Shown one piece after another: positions 7,669 to 14,823 of a stretch of 19,848 bases of DNA. The position numbers and the translations under genes are program-made. The notes under the pieces are model-generated. The model searched no databases. It was not told where the DNA came from and saw nothing but the letters and a program-made list of their open reading frames with translations. Source of the DNA: JAFAHS01 sp046728175 (lineage in GTDB: Bacteria; Desulfobacterota; Binatia; Binatales; Binataceae); contig JBKPEA010000095.1 of NCBI GenBank assembly GCA_046728175.1, positions 1 to 19,848 on the forward strand. Reading direction: 5' to 3'. The first letter of the stretch is position 1, and each line of letters opens with the position of its first letter.

Positions 7669-7959
7669 ATGAGAGTCGAAAATCTGCGTCGAGGTCTCGT
7701 GGTCGTTTTGGGCGCCGCAGCGATAGTGGGCCTTCTCAAGGGGTCCGGTTATGGTCAGGAGACTAACGAAAAAGCCCAGAAGTTAGAGCTGAAGTTTGAC
7801 CTCAGCAAGTGTCAACAAATAAGCCCAAATATCTACAAGTGTCCGGCCATCGATAAGCCGATATGCACTACAGAGTACTCTCAGCCTGGCATCGAATGCG
7901 TCCACATAGGCAAGAAGGGCAGCGTCTTTGTGATGGGCCCGGGAGGGTATGGACCCTAA
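7669..7959 (+). CDS. Small predicted secreted protein with four cysteines
   Basis: This 96-residue protein is of unrecognised family. The N-terminus is a plausible Sec signal: basic residues at 2, 7 and 8, a hydrophobic core of about 9-23 (GLVVVLGAAAIVGLL), and likely cleavage around residue 29 (GYG-QE). The mature part is about 67 residues with four cysteines (C48, C58, C66, C77), enough for two disulfides, and ends in a Gly-rich FVMGPGGYGP. The ATG at 7669 has the strongest ribosome binding site of any annotated gene here, GGGAGGAG seven bases upstream, which suggests high expression. It follows the glycosyltransferase by 65 bases on the same strand and is closed by a terminator-like hairpin. 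It may be the operon's last gene or its own unit. It could be a periplasmic binding or structural protein; no function can be assigned. Confidence 0.72.
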   Translation: MRVENLRRGLVVVLGAAAIVGLLKGSGYGQETNEKAQKLELKFDLSKCQQISPNIYKCPAIDKPICTTEYSQPGIECVHIGKKGSVFVMGPGGYGP

Positions 7960-7983
7960 CCGACCCAATTTTATGTCTTTGGG

Positions 7984-8021
7984 GCGCGGACGGCAGGTGA
8001 GCCGCCCGCGCTCTCATTTTT
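7984..8021 (+). terminator. Rho-independent terminator after small secreted protein
   Basis: An 11-base stem (GCGCGGACGGC at 7984-7994 against GCCGCCCGCGC at 8001-8011, one A/C mismatch) encloses the six-base loop AGGTGA. It is followed by TCTCA and a run of five T at 8017-8021. It lies 25 bases after the stop of the small secreted protein and would end transcription of the sulfotransferase operon. Confidence 0.7.
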
Positions 8022-8299
8022 CAGAGGGTTGCGTTACTCACCGTCACGGTGTCACTGCCGGAGGGCCTTCTTGGCGGTGTCGAGAAGAGCCTGTTCCGAG
8101 CCGCGCACTTCGTTCCCAGGCGAGGAATCTGATGGAACCAGCAGCGGGGCGCAGCTTCGCGCGCGTCGGTCAATCGCGGCAGCGAAAATCGATACTATAG
8201 TTTCTCGGGAGGTGAGCAGGAAACGGATTTGTGCTCAGTCTTCTCCTCGCACCTTCCAAAGCTGATGCATCCCTGCAATCATTTGCTGTTCGCCGCGGT
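8022..8299. other. Spacer before tRNA-Lys; no gene seen
   Basis: No convincing gene lies here. A minus-strand frame ending at about 8055 reads SEQALLDTAKKALRQ at its end and looks faintly protein-like but has no usable start. A GATACTATAG (8191-8200) resembles a -10 box and could belong to the tRNA promoter, but it lies about 100 bases upstream and lacks a good -35. Confidence 0.3.
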
Positions 8300-8376
8300 G
8301 AGCCGTTAGCTCAGGCTGGTAGAGCATGTGACTTTTAATCACAGGGTCCCGGGTTCGAGTCCCGGACGGCTCACCA
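8300..8376 (+). tRNA. tRNA-Lys (anticodon UUU), CCA encoded
   Basis: A complete cloverleaf is present. The acceptor stem GAGCCGT pairs perfectly with ACGGCTC, and the D arm is GCTC/GAGC. The anticodon stem TGTGA/TCACA holds the loop CTTTTAA with anticodon TTT (Lys). The variable loop is five bases, the T stem CCGGG/CCCGG closes TTCGAGT, and discriminator A plus CCA follow. The 3' end directly borders a broken integrase gene, so this tRNA is a probable integration site. Confidence 0.97.
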
Positions 8377-8845
8377 AAAAATATCTTTAATACTAGCGGT
8401 TTTTTTGATCTCCAGAACTTCTGATTCCGGTTCGTGTGGCCGGTTGGGGCCAGATTGGTGCCAAAAAGAGTGCAAGCGGTCAACAAAACCTGCACCGGCT
8501 TGCGCTAGCCAGCGGGCATAGTGCTGCAACGTCGTGGTCGGCTTCGCGTGCCCTGAGCTGAGCCGCCACGTAGGTAATGGGTGCGTTCTTGGCGAGTAGG
8601 GCTGTTGCGAAGGTGTGGCGCAGATCATACAAGCGATGACCGCTGACACCGGTCTTATCAGTACGCGGATAAACCGCTTTCTGACCCCGCTGATGTCCAT
8701 GGGGTTGCCTGCGCCGTTGATAAACACCAGATCGCTCACTCCCCCTGATCCCGACTTGACTGCATGGGCTTCCCGCTTTCGGTAGAGCCCTGTAATCGCC
8801 AAGGCGAGCTCCCGCGACATGTCGGTAACAACTTCGATTCTGCCT
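8371..8845 (-). pseudogene. Tyrosine recombinase (phage/ICE integrase), C-terminal remnant with frameshifts
   Basis: This is the C-terminal catalytic domain of a tyrosine integrase broken by two opposite frameshifts. From the right, one frame reads ITGLYRKREAHA and later NPMDISGVRKRF. Around 8655 the sense moves to another frame, which reads TGVSGHRLYDLRHTFATALL, carrying the Arg-His catalytic box. One extra base near 8566 returns it to the first frame as GHAKPTTTLQHYARWLAQ, carrying the second His and the nucleophilic Tyr. The N-terminal DNA-binding half is absent. The final stop codon (8371-8373) lies inside the 3' end of tRNA-Lys. Integrases of islands and integrative conjugative elements usually sit exactly here, beside the tRNA they insert into. 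It cannot make an active enzyme as it stands. Confidence 0.8.
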
Positions 8846-8922
8846 GTTCGGATGAGACGCGCCAGTGAAGTGCGCGCCGATTCGTCATCGTCAATTACTG
8901 CTACCCTGATCGGCGAAGACAT
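8846..8922 (-). pseudogene. Response regulator N-terminal fragment fused to integrase remnant
   Basis: From an ATG at 8922 the frame reads MSSPIRVAVIDDDESARTSL and ARLIRT, the beta-1/helix-1 start of a receiver domain with its acidic Asp cluster. It then runs in frame into integrase sequence. The beta-3 phosphorylation Asp and everything after it are missing. The boundary is somewhere between about 8800 and 8850. It marks a recombination or deletion scar where the element met a two-component gene. Confidence 0.55.
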
Positions 8923-8957
8923 TGTCGCGGAGTCGTTCCGAATGTCCTCGAATTCTC

Positions 8958-8971
8958 ACTGAGGCCTCAGT
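8958..8971. repeat. Perfect 14-base palindrome ACTGAGGCCTCAGT
   Basis: The sequence is fully self-complementary. It lies between two response-regulator remnants, 35 bases upstream of the fragment starting at 8922. There is no T-run beside it. It could be an old operator or simply a chance palindrome. Confidence 0.3.
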
Positions 8972-9008
8972 CGGCAACGAAGCTCTCCTTTCTTGTCAAA
9001 ATCGCCTT

Positions 9009-9190
9009 TCAAGAGGTGGAGATGGTTAAGGCAAGCCTGATTGCGTCAAGCAATGCTTCCTCCTCGAAAGGCTTCAACAGAACTGGAACCGCCTCGGATC
9101 GTCGGCCATTACGTGAATCCTCGCGTGGTCTTGCCGGTGATCAGTAATCGTCGCAGTCCTAGTCCCGAAGCCGCCAAACTCGATCACTTA
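9009..9190 (-). pseudogene. Response regulator receiver, C-terminal remnant with frameshifts
   Basis: Reading leftwards, one frame gives LAASGLGLRRLLITGK (receiver beta-4 with its Thr). A second frame gives ARIHVMADDPRR, and a third gives EAVPVLLKPFEEEALLDAI, the beta-5 K-P motif and final helix of a FixJ/CheY-like receiver, ending in a TGA at 9009-9011. At least two frameshifts separate these blocks. It lies just upstream of, and on the same strand as, the separate receiver start at 8922. The two were therefore probably tandem response-regulator genes rather than one gene. Confidence 0.6.
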
Positions 9191-9468
9191 TTTGCGCGGC
9201 GCTTGGTTGGTCGCCTTAAAAATCGAAATCCAAAGAATTGAACTCGGCACCTATCAAAAGCCCGACGTGATTTTTCGGTAGCATCATCACTCTGCAGGAT
9301 TTAACCATCACATATCTGTAACCAGGGTATCGTCTTTTAACAGGCATACGTAAGGACGTCGGTCGCAAACGCCTGAATCGCAGATTCTTCGACGACGACT
9401 TCTGATTCGTTCTAGGATAAATCCTATCCCAACTTTGTCCGAAAGGGTTCTGACGACATACACTCGAT
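9191..9468. other. Spacer between receiver remnant and pseudouridine synthase
   Basis: No gene is recognised. It holds a small inverted repeat TAGGAT-AA-ATCCTA (9413-9426), about 43 bases beyond the pseudouridine synthase stop on that gene's strand. The stem is weak and no T-run follows in that direction, so it is only a possible processing or terminator site. Further receiver sequence may lie decayed in the left part. Confidence 0.3.
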
Positions 9469-10365
9469 TCACTGGAGGCGGGCTTTTCGATGAGGTTCGA
9501 TCAACGCACGCAAGGAGCCCGGGAGCGCGCTTCGAAACTCCATCGCTGCGCCGGAAACCGGATGACGAAACTTCAGCTCGCATGAGTGAAGCGCGAGCCG
9601 CGGCGCGTCATCGCTTGTTGCGCCGTACTTCCGATCGCCGACAATCGGATGCCCGATAGCGGCGAGCTGGACGCGAATTTGATGCTTGCGCCCGGTCTCA
9701 AGCGTCAGCTCGAGGAGCGATCTCTCGCCTGAGCTCCTCAGCAGGCGGTAGTGCGTAGTCGCCAAGACGCCGCCACGTTCAATCCGATGCATTTTGAACG
9801 ATTTGCTCTCGATCAGGTTGTCGTGCAACGTACCCTGCGCATTGGTAGGTACGCCTTCGGCAATGGCGAGATATTTCTTCGTAACCTCCTTCCAATTGCG
9901 CTGAAGCGCTGCCTGCACGGGTTCGTGCCTTGCTAGAACCATCAGACCAGAACTCTCGCGATCGAGTCGATGTACGATGAAGACTTCCTGCCACGGTGAT
10001 TTAGCGGTCGCCTTCAGGTGATCGTTGAGGATCCGGTGGACAGTCCTTTCCTTTTCGCGGTCCGAGCCCATCGAAAGGAGACCGGCGGACTTGTCCACCA
10101 CGACAATCGCATCATCTATATATACGATGCGCAGCCCGACACGCTCGAGCCTTCGATCGTCTACTTCCCGTCCCCCGACAATCTCCACGATATCGCCAGG
10201 CCATAGCCGGGTATCGTGCCGGAGTCGCGTCTTGCCACCTACCTCCACCCGGTGGAACCTGAGCAGGCCCTTCGCCTGTTTCCGCGACAGGCTGACCGGC
10301 GGGCCGAGCAGGAAAGCCAGCAGCTCGCATTCCGACTCCACGCGAAACTGCCGCCAAGCTGTCAT
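9469..10365 (-). CDS. RluA-family RNA pseudouridine synthase
   Basis: This 298-residue enzyme isomerises specific uridines in RNA to pseudouridine. An S4-like RNA-binding segment occupies the first 70 residues (FRVESECELLAFLLG to LWPGDIVEIVGG). The catalytic domain follows, with VHRLDRESSGLMVLAR at about 131-146; the Asp of HRLDRES (D135) is the catalytic residue. Later marks are TKKYLAI, LETGRKHQIRVQLAAIGHPI and VGDRKYG, all typical of the RluA/RluC/RluD group. I start at the ATG at 10365. A GTG at 10428 adds 21 residues, but that stretch has AT-rich third codon positions unlike the gene body. The RNA target (23S rRNA or tRNA) cannot be told from sequence alone. It stands alone, intact, between decayed stretches. 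Confidence 0.92.
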   Translation of the reverse strand: MTAWRQFRVESECELLAFLLGPPVSLSRKQAKGLLRFHRVEVGGKTRLRHDTRLWPGDIVEIVGGREVDDRRLERVGLRIVYIDDAIVVVDKSAGLLSMGSDREKERTVHRILNDHLKATAKSPWQEVFIVHRLDRESSGLMVLARHEPVQAALQRNWKEVTKKYLAIAEGVPTNAQGTLHDNLIESKSFKMHRIERGGVLATTHYRLLRSSGERSLLELTLETGRKHQIRVQLAAIGHPIVGDRKYGATSDDAPRLALHSCELKFRHPVSGAAMEFRSALPGSLRALIEPHRKARLQ

Positions 10366-10597
10366 TAGAAGTAACTTATCTCTACGAATGACTTTAACCG
10401 CAACTCCGAACTCGCCTGATGAATTCACTTGTTCCGGCTAAAAATCCCATCTGGCCCAAAACTTGATTGGTGGCGTTGGCTAGTGTCCTTCAGCTGCGAG
10501 CGAACTCGAGGCGCAATCACCAGCGGACGCAGAGCGGCGGTGTTCGCTCAAGAGAAGCGGGAGCAATTGAGTTTCACTTCGACGGTAATCCTTCGGT

Positions 10598-11176
10598 TCA
10601 TTTACTCGCAGAGGTCCTTGAAGCGCGAAGGCCAATAGCAGGGAGCCATTCCCGCCTGATCAAGGCGCTCCCGGGATAGATCACCGTCCAATACGCGTTG
10701 AATCTTCTTCGCGCGCTGGCATCGGTCGCAGCGATACGAGTCTCGGTGCTCACGTTGGCTGATCCATCAGGTTTCGCCTCGAGGCGGAAGTTCGCCGCAA
10801 CCTTGACGAAGCCGGGGCGCTCGAAGGCAACGAACGCGTCGGCATCCGCAACTCGCGGAGATTCGCCGCCGCTGAGTCTCCAGAACTGCCCGATACGCCC
10901 GATCACGATTTCGCGATCTCTTTCTTCGGCGAGAAGAAGGAAGCCGGCCCTGAGGAAGCCTTGGAGAAGAAGACTACGTTCGCCGGCTGTCGCAGAGCGA
11001 ACCTCATCCACTCGGCGCGTCAGGAACAACCGAATCGACATCAAGACGTTCATTACAGCCAGCTCTGCTGGGTTCAGTTCCTTGATCGCGCGAAAGACAT
11101 CGCTCGCAGACGCCGGGACAGCCCGCTGGTGGAACTCGTGGAAATCGTACACTGAAAGGATGCTCTCCAAGTGCAT
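10598..11176 (-). CDS. Uncharacterised SRPBCC-like protein
   Basis: This is a 192-residue soluble protein of a conserved but uncharacterised group. The opening VYDFHEFHQRAVPASASDVF is the beta-1/helix start of an SRPBCC (START-like, hydrophobic-ligand-binding) fold. A FLLLAEERDREIVIGRIGQFWR strand pair follows in the middle, and the end carries VSTETRIAATDASARRRF and NAYWTVIYPGSALIRREW, blocks I recall from many unnamed actinobacterial and proteobacterial proteins. It has no signal peptide and no catalytic motif. The ATG at 11176 has only a weak purine run upstream. It is on the same strand as the pseudouridine synthase and about 230 bases from it, so co-transcription is possible. It is divergent from the SagB-like gene. 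Function is unknown; lipid or small-ligand handling is a fold-based guess. Confidence 0.75.
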   Translation of the reverse strand: MHLESILSVYDFHEFHQRAVPASASDVFRAIKELNPAELAVMNVLMSIRLFLTRRVDEVRSATAGERSLLLQGFLRAGFLLLAEERDREIVIGRIGQFWRLSGGESPRVADADAFVAFERPGFVKVAANFRLEAKPDGSANVSTETRIAATDASARRRFNAYWTVIYPGSALIRREWLPAIGLRASRTSASK

Positions 11177-11684
11177 ACCCTAATCACGCCGCGAGTCTGC
11201 AGATCTAGTTCTCGCAGCGTCTGCCATGCTCCTTGCCCTGGGCTGGGAAGTCGGTACTGGCTCAGTGCGAATCACAGTTTTAACACCTTACCAGAATTGG
11301 TCACGGACTCTTGTCGGCGAAGTGCGACCAAATCTCGACGCTTATCGGCGCGCGTTCGCCAGACGACCAGGATCCTTGGTTCCATTTCTATGCTCCGTTG
11401 CTGTGCGAGGAAACGCTCCACCGCGACGATGAACCCTCCTGCGGCAAACGTCTTCGGAAGAGTGACCTTTGGCGGCTATCGAACCAGGTCCGCCGCGGTG
11501 TGGGGTCGTCTCAGGCGTGACGATGAAGTGTTGACGAGGGATCAGGCGGACCTGCCGTTGGTGGACAACGGCAGAACCGTCGAGTAGCAGTAATCCTCGG
11601 AGCGTACCCATTCGGGTCGGGGGTATTGTTTCTCGACTCAGAGTTGAGGAGATAGGCGGCAGGGGGGAACTGAACGGTCGGTAG
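11177..11684. other. Divergent intergenic region; possible tiny ORF and hairpin, no confident gene
   Basis: This 508-base region separates the SRPBCC-like gene from the SagB-like gene. A minus-strand frame at 11272-11421 would give 49 residues from GTG (AQQRSIEMEPRILVVWRTR inside it) with GCAGGAGGG about 12 bases upstream. It looks somewhat protein-like but is unrecognised and may be a relic. A perfect hairpin lies at 11552-11574. Promoters of both flanking genes should be here. Confidence 0.3.
11552..11574. repeat. Perfect 9-base-pair hairpin upstream of SagB-like gene
   Basis: CTGCCGTTG and CAACGGCAG pair perfectly around the loop GTGGA. It lies 110 bases before the start of the SagB-like gene. 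There is no T-run after it. It could be an RNA structure in the 5' leader, a binding site for a regulator, or a weak terminator. Confidence 0.4.
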
Positions 11685-13226
11685 ATGGCCAACGACTATC
11701 TCGAAGCGGCTCGTGTGTTCCACGAGATCACCAAGCACTCATACACCAGCGTGCGCAGCTCTCCTCACTTCCTTGATTGGGACACCAAGCCACTGCTCTA
11801 CAAGATCTATCCCGATGCAGCAGCAATTGCGTTGCCGCGCGATTTCAAGCTCTCGCAAGTGCCAGCGCTGCATGCGATCCTGCATGAACCCTCATCCCAA
11901 TCGGTACCGAGGAGGATCGGTCTCGAAAACCTCACACACCTGCTGTTTTCGGCCGGTGGCCTCACACGCAAGAATCGCGTTGGCGGCGAGGAATACCACT
12001 TTCGGGCGGCAGCATCCGCGGGCGCCCTGTATCCGATCGAGATTTATCTTGCCGCAGGTGACGTCGAGGGTCTCGAGCCAGCCCTCTATCACTTCTCGCC
12101 GGCCGACTTGAAGTTGCGCTTGCTCCGGCGCGGCGACTGGCGAGCGTTCATTACCGATTCTGCTGGGAACCGCCTGGAACTGTACAACACGCCGGCCATC
12201 ATGTTGCTCACCTCGATCTTCTGGCGCAGCACCTGGAAATACCAAGCGCGCGGGTACCGGTATTGCTTCTGGGACGCGGGCATGGTCCTCGCCAACCTGG
12301 CAGCTGCCGCATCCGCGGAAGAGATTGCTGTATCGCTCATCACGAACTTCGTTGACGAGGACCTCGAATCGTTGCTCGGAGTAGACGGGCGTCGCGAAGG
12401 GGTTGTCGCGCTGGCCACGCTGGGAACGTGCGCGGGTCCCATCGCCGATTCACCGACGCTGGAGCCGTTCCACATGGAGTCCATCCCTTTATCGTCGCAG
12501 GAGACCGAGTACGATTCTGTCATCAAGATTCACGCGGAGTCGGGTCTGCTGGATCGCAACGAGGTGAAGACCGTAGCCGCGGCGAGCCTCGAGCCACCCG
12601 AACTCGCCCCGTCACCAGCTCCCGGAGCGATATCGCGCTTCGAGTCCAGAGCTCCGCTAGAAGCGCTCACCATTGACCAGACGATTCTGCGCCGCGGCTC
12701 GACCCGGGTGTTCGCCCACGCAGCACTCCCGGCGCGCGAACTCGCGACCATACTCGCCACGTCGCGCGTTCACCCGCCGCCCGCCGACTTCCCTCCCTTG
12801 ACCGACACCTATCTGATTGTCAACGCTGTCGAGGGCCTGGCGAGCGGAGCCTACCACTATCGCCGCGAGTTAGGGGACTTCGAGCTCCTGAAGCCTGGCG
12901 AATTTCGGATCGAAGCGGGATATCTGTGTCTTGAGCAGCGGCTTGGTGCCGATTGCGCGGCCTTGGTCGTGTACATGACCGACCTCGAACGCGTGCTTAG
13001 GGCGCTCGGCAACCGTGGCTATCGCGATGCTCATCTTGAGGCCGGCGTTCTTGGCGGGCGAGCATATCTCGCCGCCTATGCGCTCGGGCGCGGTGCGACC
13101 GGATTGACGTTCTACGATGATGACACGACAGACTTCTTCGCCCCGCACGCCGCCGGCAAGAGCCCGCTATTGATGGTCGCACTCGGTGTTCCACGTTCTC
13201 AGCGGGTATCGGAGAAAACTCGCTGA
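11685..13226 (+). CDS. SagB/ThcOx-type dehydrogenase with two nitroreductase-fold domains
   Basis: This 513-residue FMN flavoprotein belongs to the family that oxidises thiazolines and oxazolines to azoles in TOMM peptide pathways. Domain 1 (about 75-270) has RAAASAGALYPIEIYL, GLEPALYHFSP and TWKYQARGYRYCFWDAGMVL. The last contains the Lys-Tyr pair (K185-Y186) linked to catalysis in McbC-type azoline oxidases. Domain 2 (about 330-503) has ILRRGSTRVFAHAALP, SGAYHYRRELGDFELL and EAGVLGGRAYLAAYALGRG, ending in LLMVALGVP; it lacks the SAGALYP box. A linker rich in Ala/Pro/Ser joins them. The ATG at 11685 has AGGGGGGAA about 15 bases upstream, a rather long spacing. No precursor peptide, cyclodehydratase or transporter is adjacent, so an azole-forming role is not supported by context. 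It may act on free small molecules. Confidence 0.9.
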   Translation: MANDYLEAARVFHEITKHSYTSVRSSPHFLDWDTKPLLYKIYPDAAAIALPRDFKLSQVPALHAILHEPSSQSVPRRIGLENLTHLLFSAGGLTRKNRVGGEEYHFRAAASAGALYPIEIYLAAGDVEGLEPALYHFSPADLKLRLLRRGDWRAFITDSAGNRLELYNTPAIMLLTSIFWRSTWKYQARGYRYCFWDAGMVLANLAAAASAEEIAVSLITNFVDEDLESLLGVDGRREGVVALATLGTCAGPIADSPTLEPFHMESIPLSSQETEYDSVIKIHAESGLLDRNEVKTVAAASLEPPELAPSPAPGAISRFESRAPLEALTIDQTILRRGSTRVFAHAALPARELATILATSRVHPPPADFPPLTDTYLIVNAVEGLASGAYHYRRELGDFELLKPGEFRIEAGYLCLEQRLGADCAALVVYMTDLERVLRALGNRGYRDAHLEAGVLGGRAYLAAYALGRGATGLTFYDDDTTDFFAPHAAGKSPLLMVALGVPRSQRVSEKTR

Positions 13227-13284
13227 ACGAGCTACCCGCTATTTCGTGTCGCGAAGTATACGCTCCTCCACGGCTAGCTCGCCG

Positions 13285-13306
13285 ATCGCGCCGCGCTGGG
13301 CGCGAT
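13285..13306 (+). repeat. Hairpin downstream of SagB-like gene
   Basis: ATCGCGCC (13285-13292) and GGCGCGAT (13299-13306) pair perfectly around GCGCTG, 58 bases after the SagB stop. No T-run follows, so it would be at best a rho-assisted or 3'-stabilising structure. Confidence 0.4.
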
Positions 13307-13804
13307 TACTGGTATCGATGGATCGGAAAAGGCTACCTGGCGTCGCGGATCCTTATAGGCGCTGGAGGCTCAATGGCGATTGTTCTTAGTGACCTGCGGC
13401 TGGGCTTAGCGCTCGGCGCTTCAGCGCGAATCTGATAATCCCTACGCATACGGGATGGCGCAGTCTATGTTCTGTCAAACTGCTCTGTTACTCGGTCATG
13501 CCGAAAATGCCCACAAGAATCGTTCTGACCATTTTCTTCCTGTCCTCTCTGAGCCTGAATTGTACGGCCGGCGAAACGCGCAGCGACCAGAACGAGTGAG
13601 CAATCGGAGGCGCTCAAAAGGGGTGCCGCGGCTACTCATCTGAGCCGCGACCAGGAAGCGGAAACATCTCGCTTGGGCGCTCCGGGAACGTTATAGGGAA
13701 ATTCTGCGTAAACGCGGTGCTGCGTTTCTTCAAAAAGGTTGCAGCGCGGAAGGCTGTTGCAGACACGAGCCTGTGGACTTAGAGCGCGATCCAAGGGTGT
13801 GAAG
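13307..13804. other. Gene-poor region before trbD remnant
   Basis: No confident gene lies in this stretch. A plus-strand frame around 13305-13436 (GYLASRILIGAGGSMAIVLS) is open and hydrophobic but has no family match I recognise. A 33-codon frame at 13498 is listed separately. The expected trbC (pilin) gene, which normally precedes trbD, is not recognisable, so this area has probably decayed. Confidence 0.35.
13498..13599 (+). CDS. Possible tiny secreted or lipoprotein-like peptide
   Basis: This frame encodes 33 residues. A basic start (MPKMPTR) is followed by a hydrophobic run (IVLTIFFLSSLSL) and a single Cys in SLNCTAG, then a polar tail ending in SDQNE. The shape resembles a very short lipoprotein signal, though the box before the Cys is not ideal (Asn at -1). 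No ribosome binding site is visible before either ATG (13498 or 13507). Small lipoproteins do occur in trb clusters, and a trbD relic lies 200 bases downstream. It may be a relic or chance. Confidence 0.25.
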   Translation: MPKMPTRIVLTIFFLSSLSLNCTAGETRSDQNE

Positions 13805-14131
13805 ATGGATACAGGGCAGGCGCAGATCCATCGTTCACTGACGCGCCCGGTATTGCTGGGCGGGGCGGAGCGGGCGCCGGCGATCATCAACGCGACTAGC
13901 ATGCTCGGCATCGGACTGGGACCGGGGTTCCACTGGCCGAACATTCTGCTGGCGATCTTCCTCGGCACGGCGGTGCATATGCTGCTGCGCCGGATGGCCA
14001 AGCGCGATCCGCAATTCTTTGCGGTCTACCTGCGCCACCTGAGCTACTAGCCAGACTACCGGCATTTTCCCGAACCGGACGCGCCGCCGGCGCGGGTCTA
14101 TCGTTCGGTCGAGCTATACAAGGGGTATTGA
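13805..14131 (+). pseudogene. trbD: Conjugal transfer protein TrbD (VirB3-like), interrupted by in-frame TAG
   Basis: TrbD is a small inner-membrane component of P-type type IV secretion (mating-pair formation). The frame starts MDTGQAQIHRSLTRPVLLGG, matching the family start 'IHRSLxRPxLxxGxER'. A hydrophobic middle follows, then LRRMAKRDPQFFAVYLRHLSY, the highly typical TrbD end. A TAG at 14048-14050 stands where the family has Gln, after which the same frame continues PDYRHFPEPDAPPARVYRSV to the TGA at 14129-14131. One base change (CAG to TAG) therefore breaks an otherwise open 108-codon gene. The normal stop lies three bases before the trbE start, the usual trbD-trbE spacing. Readthrough or a suppressor tRNA could rescue it, but the state of the neighbours suggests decay. 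Confidence 0.8.
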
Positions 14132-14134
14132 GCC

Positions 14135-14611
14135 ATGGCGTCATGGGCGCACGGTGGGGCGAGAGCGGCGAGGTTGGGGCGGCAGGGGTTGGTGGCGCTC
14201 TCGCCCTACCCGGCGCTTTCTGCGGCGGGGGCCGTCAGGGCCGGTGATTCTGACCAAGTCGGAAGCGTGGTCTGCGTTTTGCGGCTGCATCCCTGCGATC
14301 TGGAATCCGAGAGCTCGGAGCGGCTGGCGCGGGTGTGCGAGGCCCTGGCGCAAACCTTCTCGACGCTGGGCGACGGCTGGGGCACCTGGATTAACGTGAT
14401 CTCACGCGCGCGCCGGCAATACCTGGAGCGAAGTGCGCTGTGGCACCCGACGATGGCCATCGCTCTCGATACCCTTGACAGCGTGAAGCTCCGACCGGAA
14501 ACGTCTACCGGCCGAGTTCGACCGACCGTGCAGGTTGTCACGCCACCTGAGCCCGTCGGTAGTTCGGATCATGCTCAACGCCAACATCAAGAGCCGCGGA
14601 TGAGAATCTGA
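14135..14611 (+). pseudogene. trbE: TrbE (VirB4-like) conjugation ATPase, N-terminal remnant
   Basis: It directly follows trbD, as trbE does in trb operons. From ATG 14135 the frame is poorly conserved at first. It then reads SVVCVLRLHPCDLESESSER, EALAQTFSTLGDGWGTWIN and VISRARRQYLERSA, fitting the N-terminal domain of TrbE (a strand pair, then 'L...LGxGWxxxxxxxR'). A neighbouring frame carries GPVILTKSEAWSAF at about 14245-14265, which resembles the family segment just before this, so one frameshift is likely near there. Similarity ends around 14470; the rest to the stop at 14609-14611 is unrelated. The Walker A and B ATPase domain is absent, so no motor could be made. Real TrbE is over 800 residues. 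Confidence 0.6.
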
Positions 14612-14823
14612 ATCAGTTGTGTGCTTAAAGCGAACCCTTCGAGGATTGCTGGGCAGATCGAAACACGAAATGCTTTGCCGCATACCTCAAAAAGTCTGCG
14701 ATTAAAGGGAGAGGAAGACCCCGGAGCCACGCGTTGCCGTACCACGGTCGAGCTGCGCTCAGGGAAGGACGAACAGTAGCTGGGAGGCGTTTCGAGTTCC
14801 GGCTCTTGTCGTGTGTGGTGGGG

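Noticed and set aside
8029..8265. Plus-strand open frames between the terminator and tRNA-Lys
   Set aside because: Products are Arg/Ser-rich, without SD or family features; the region is better read as spacer.
10018..10441. Plus-strand frames opposite the pseudouridine synthase
   Set aside because: They are antisense to a complete gene with catalytic motif and family blocks.
11171..11587. 138-residue plus-strand frame upstream of the SagB-like gene
   Set aside because: It is rich in Arg, Ser and Cys like an antisense shadow, has no SD, and the opposite strand reads more like protein.
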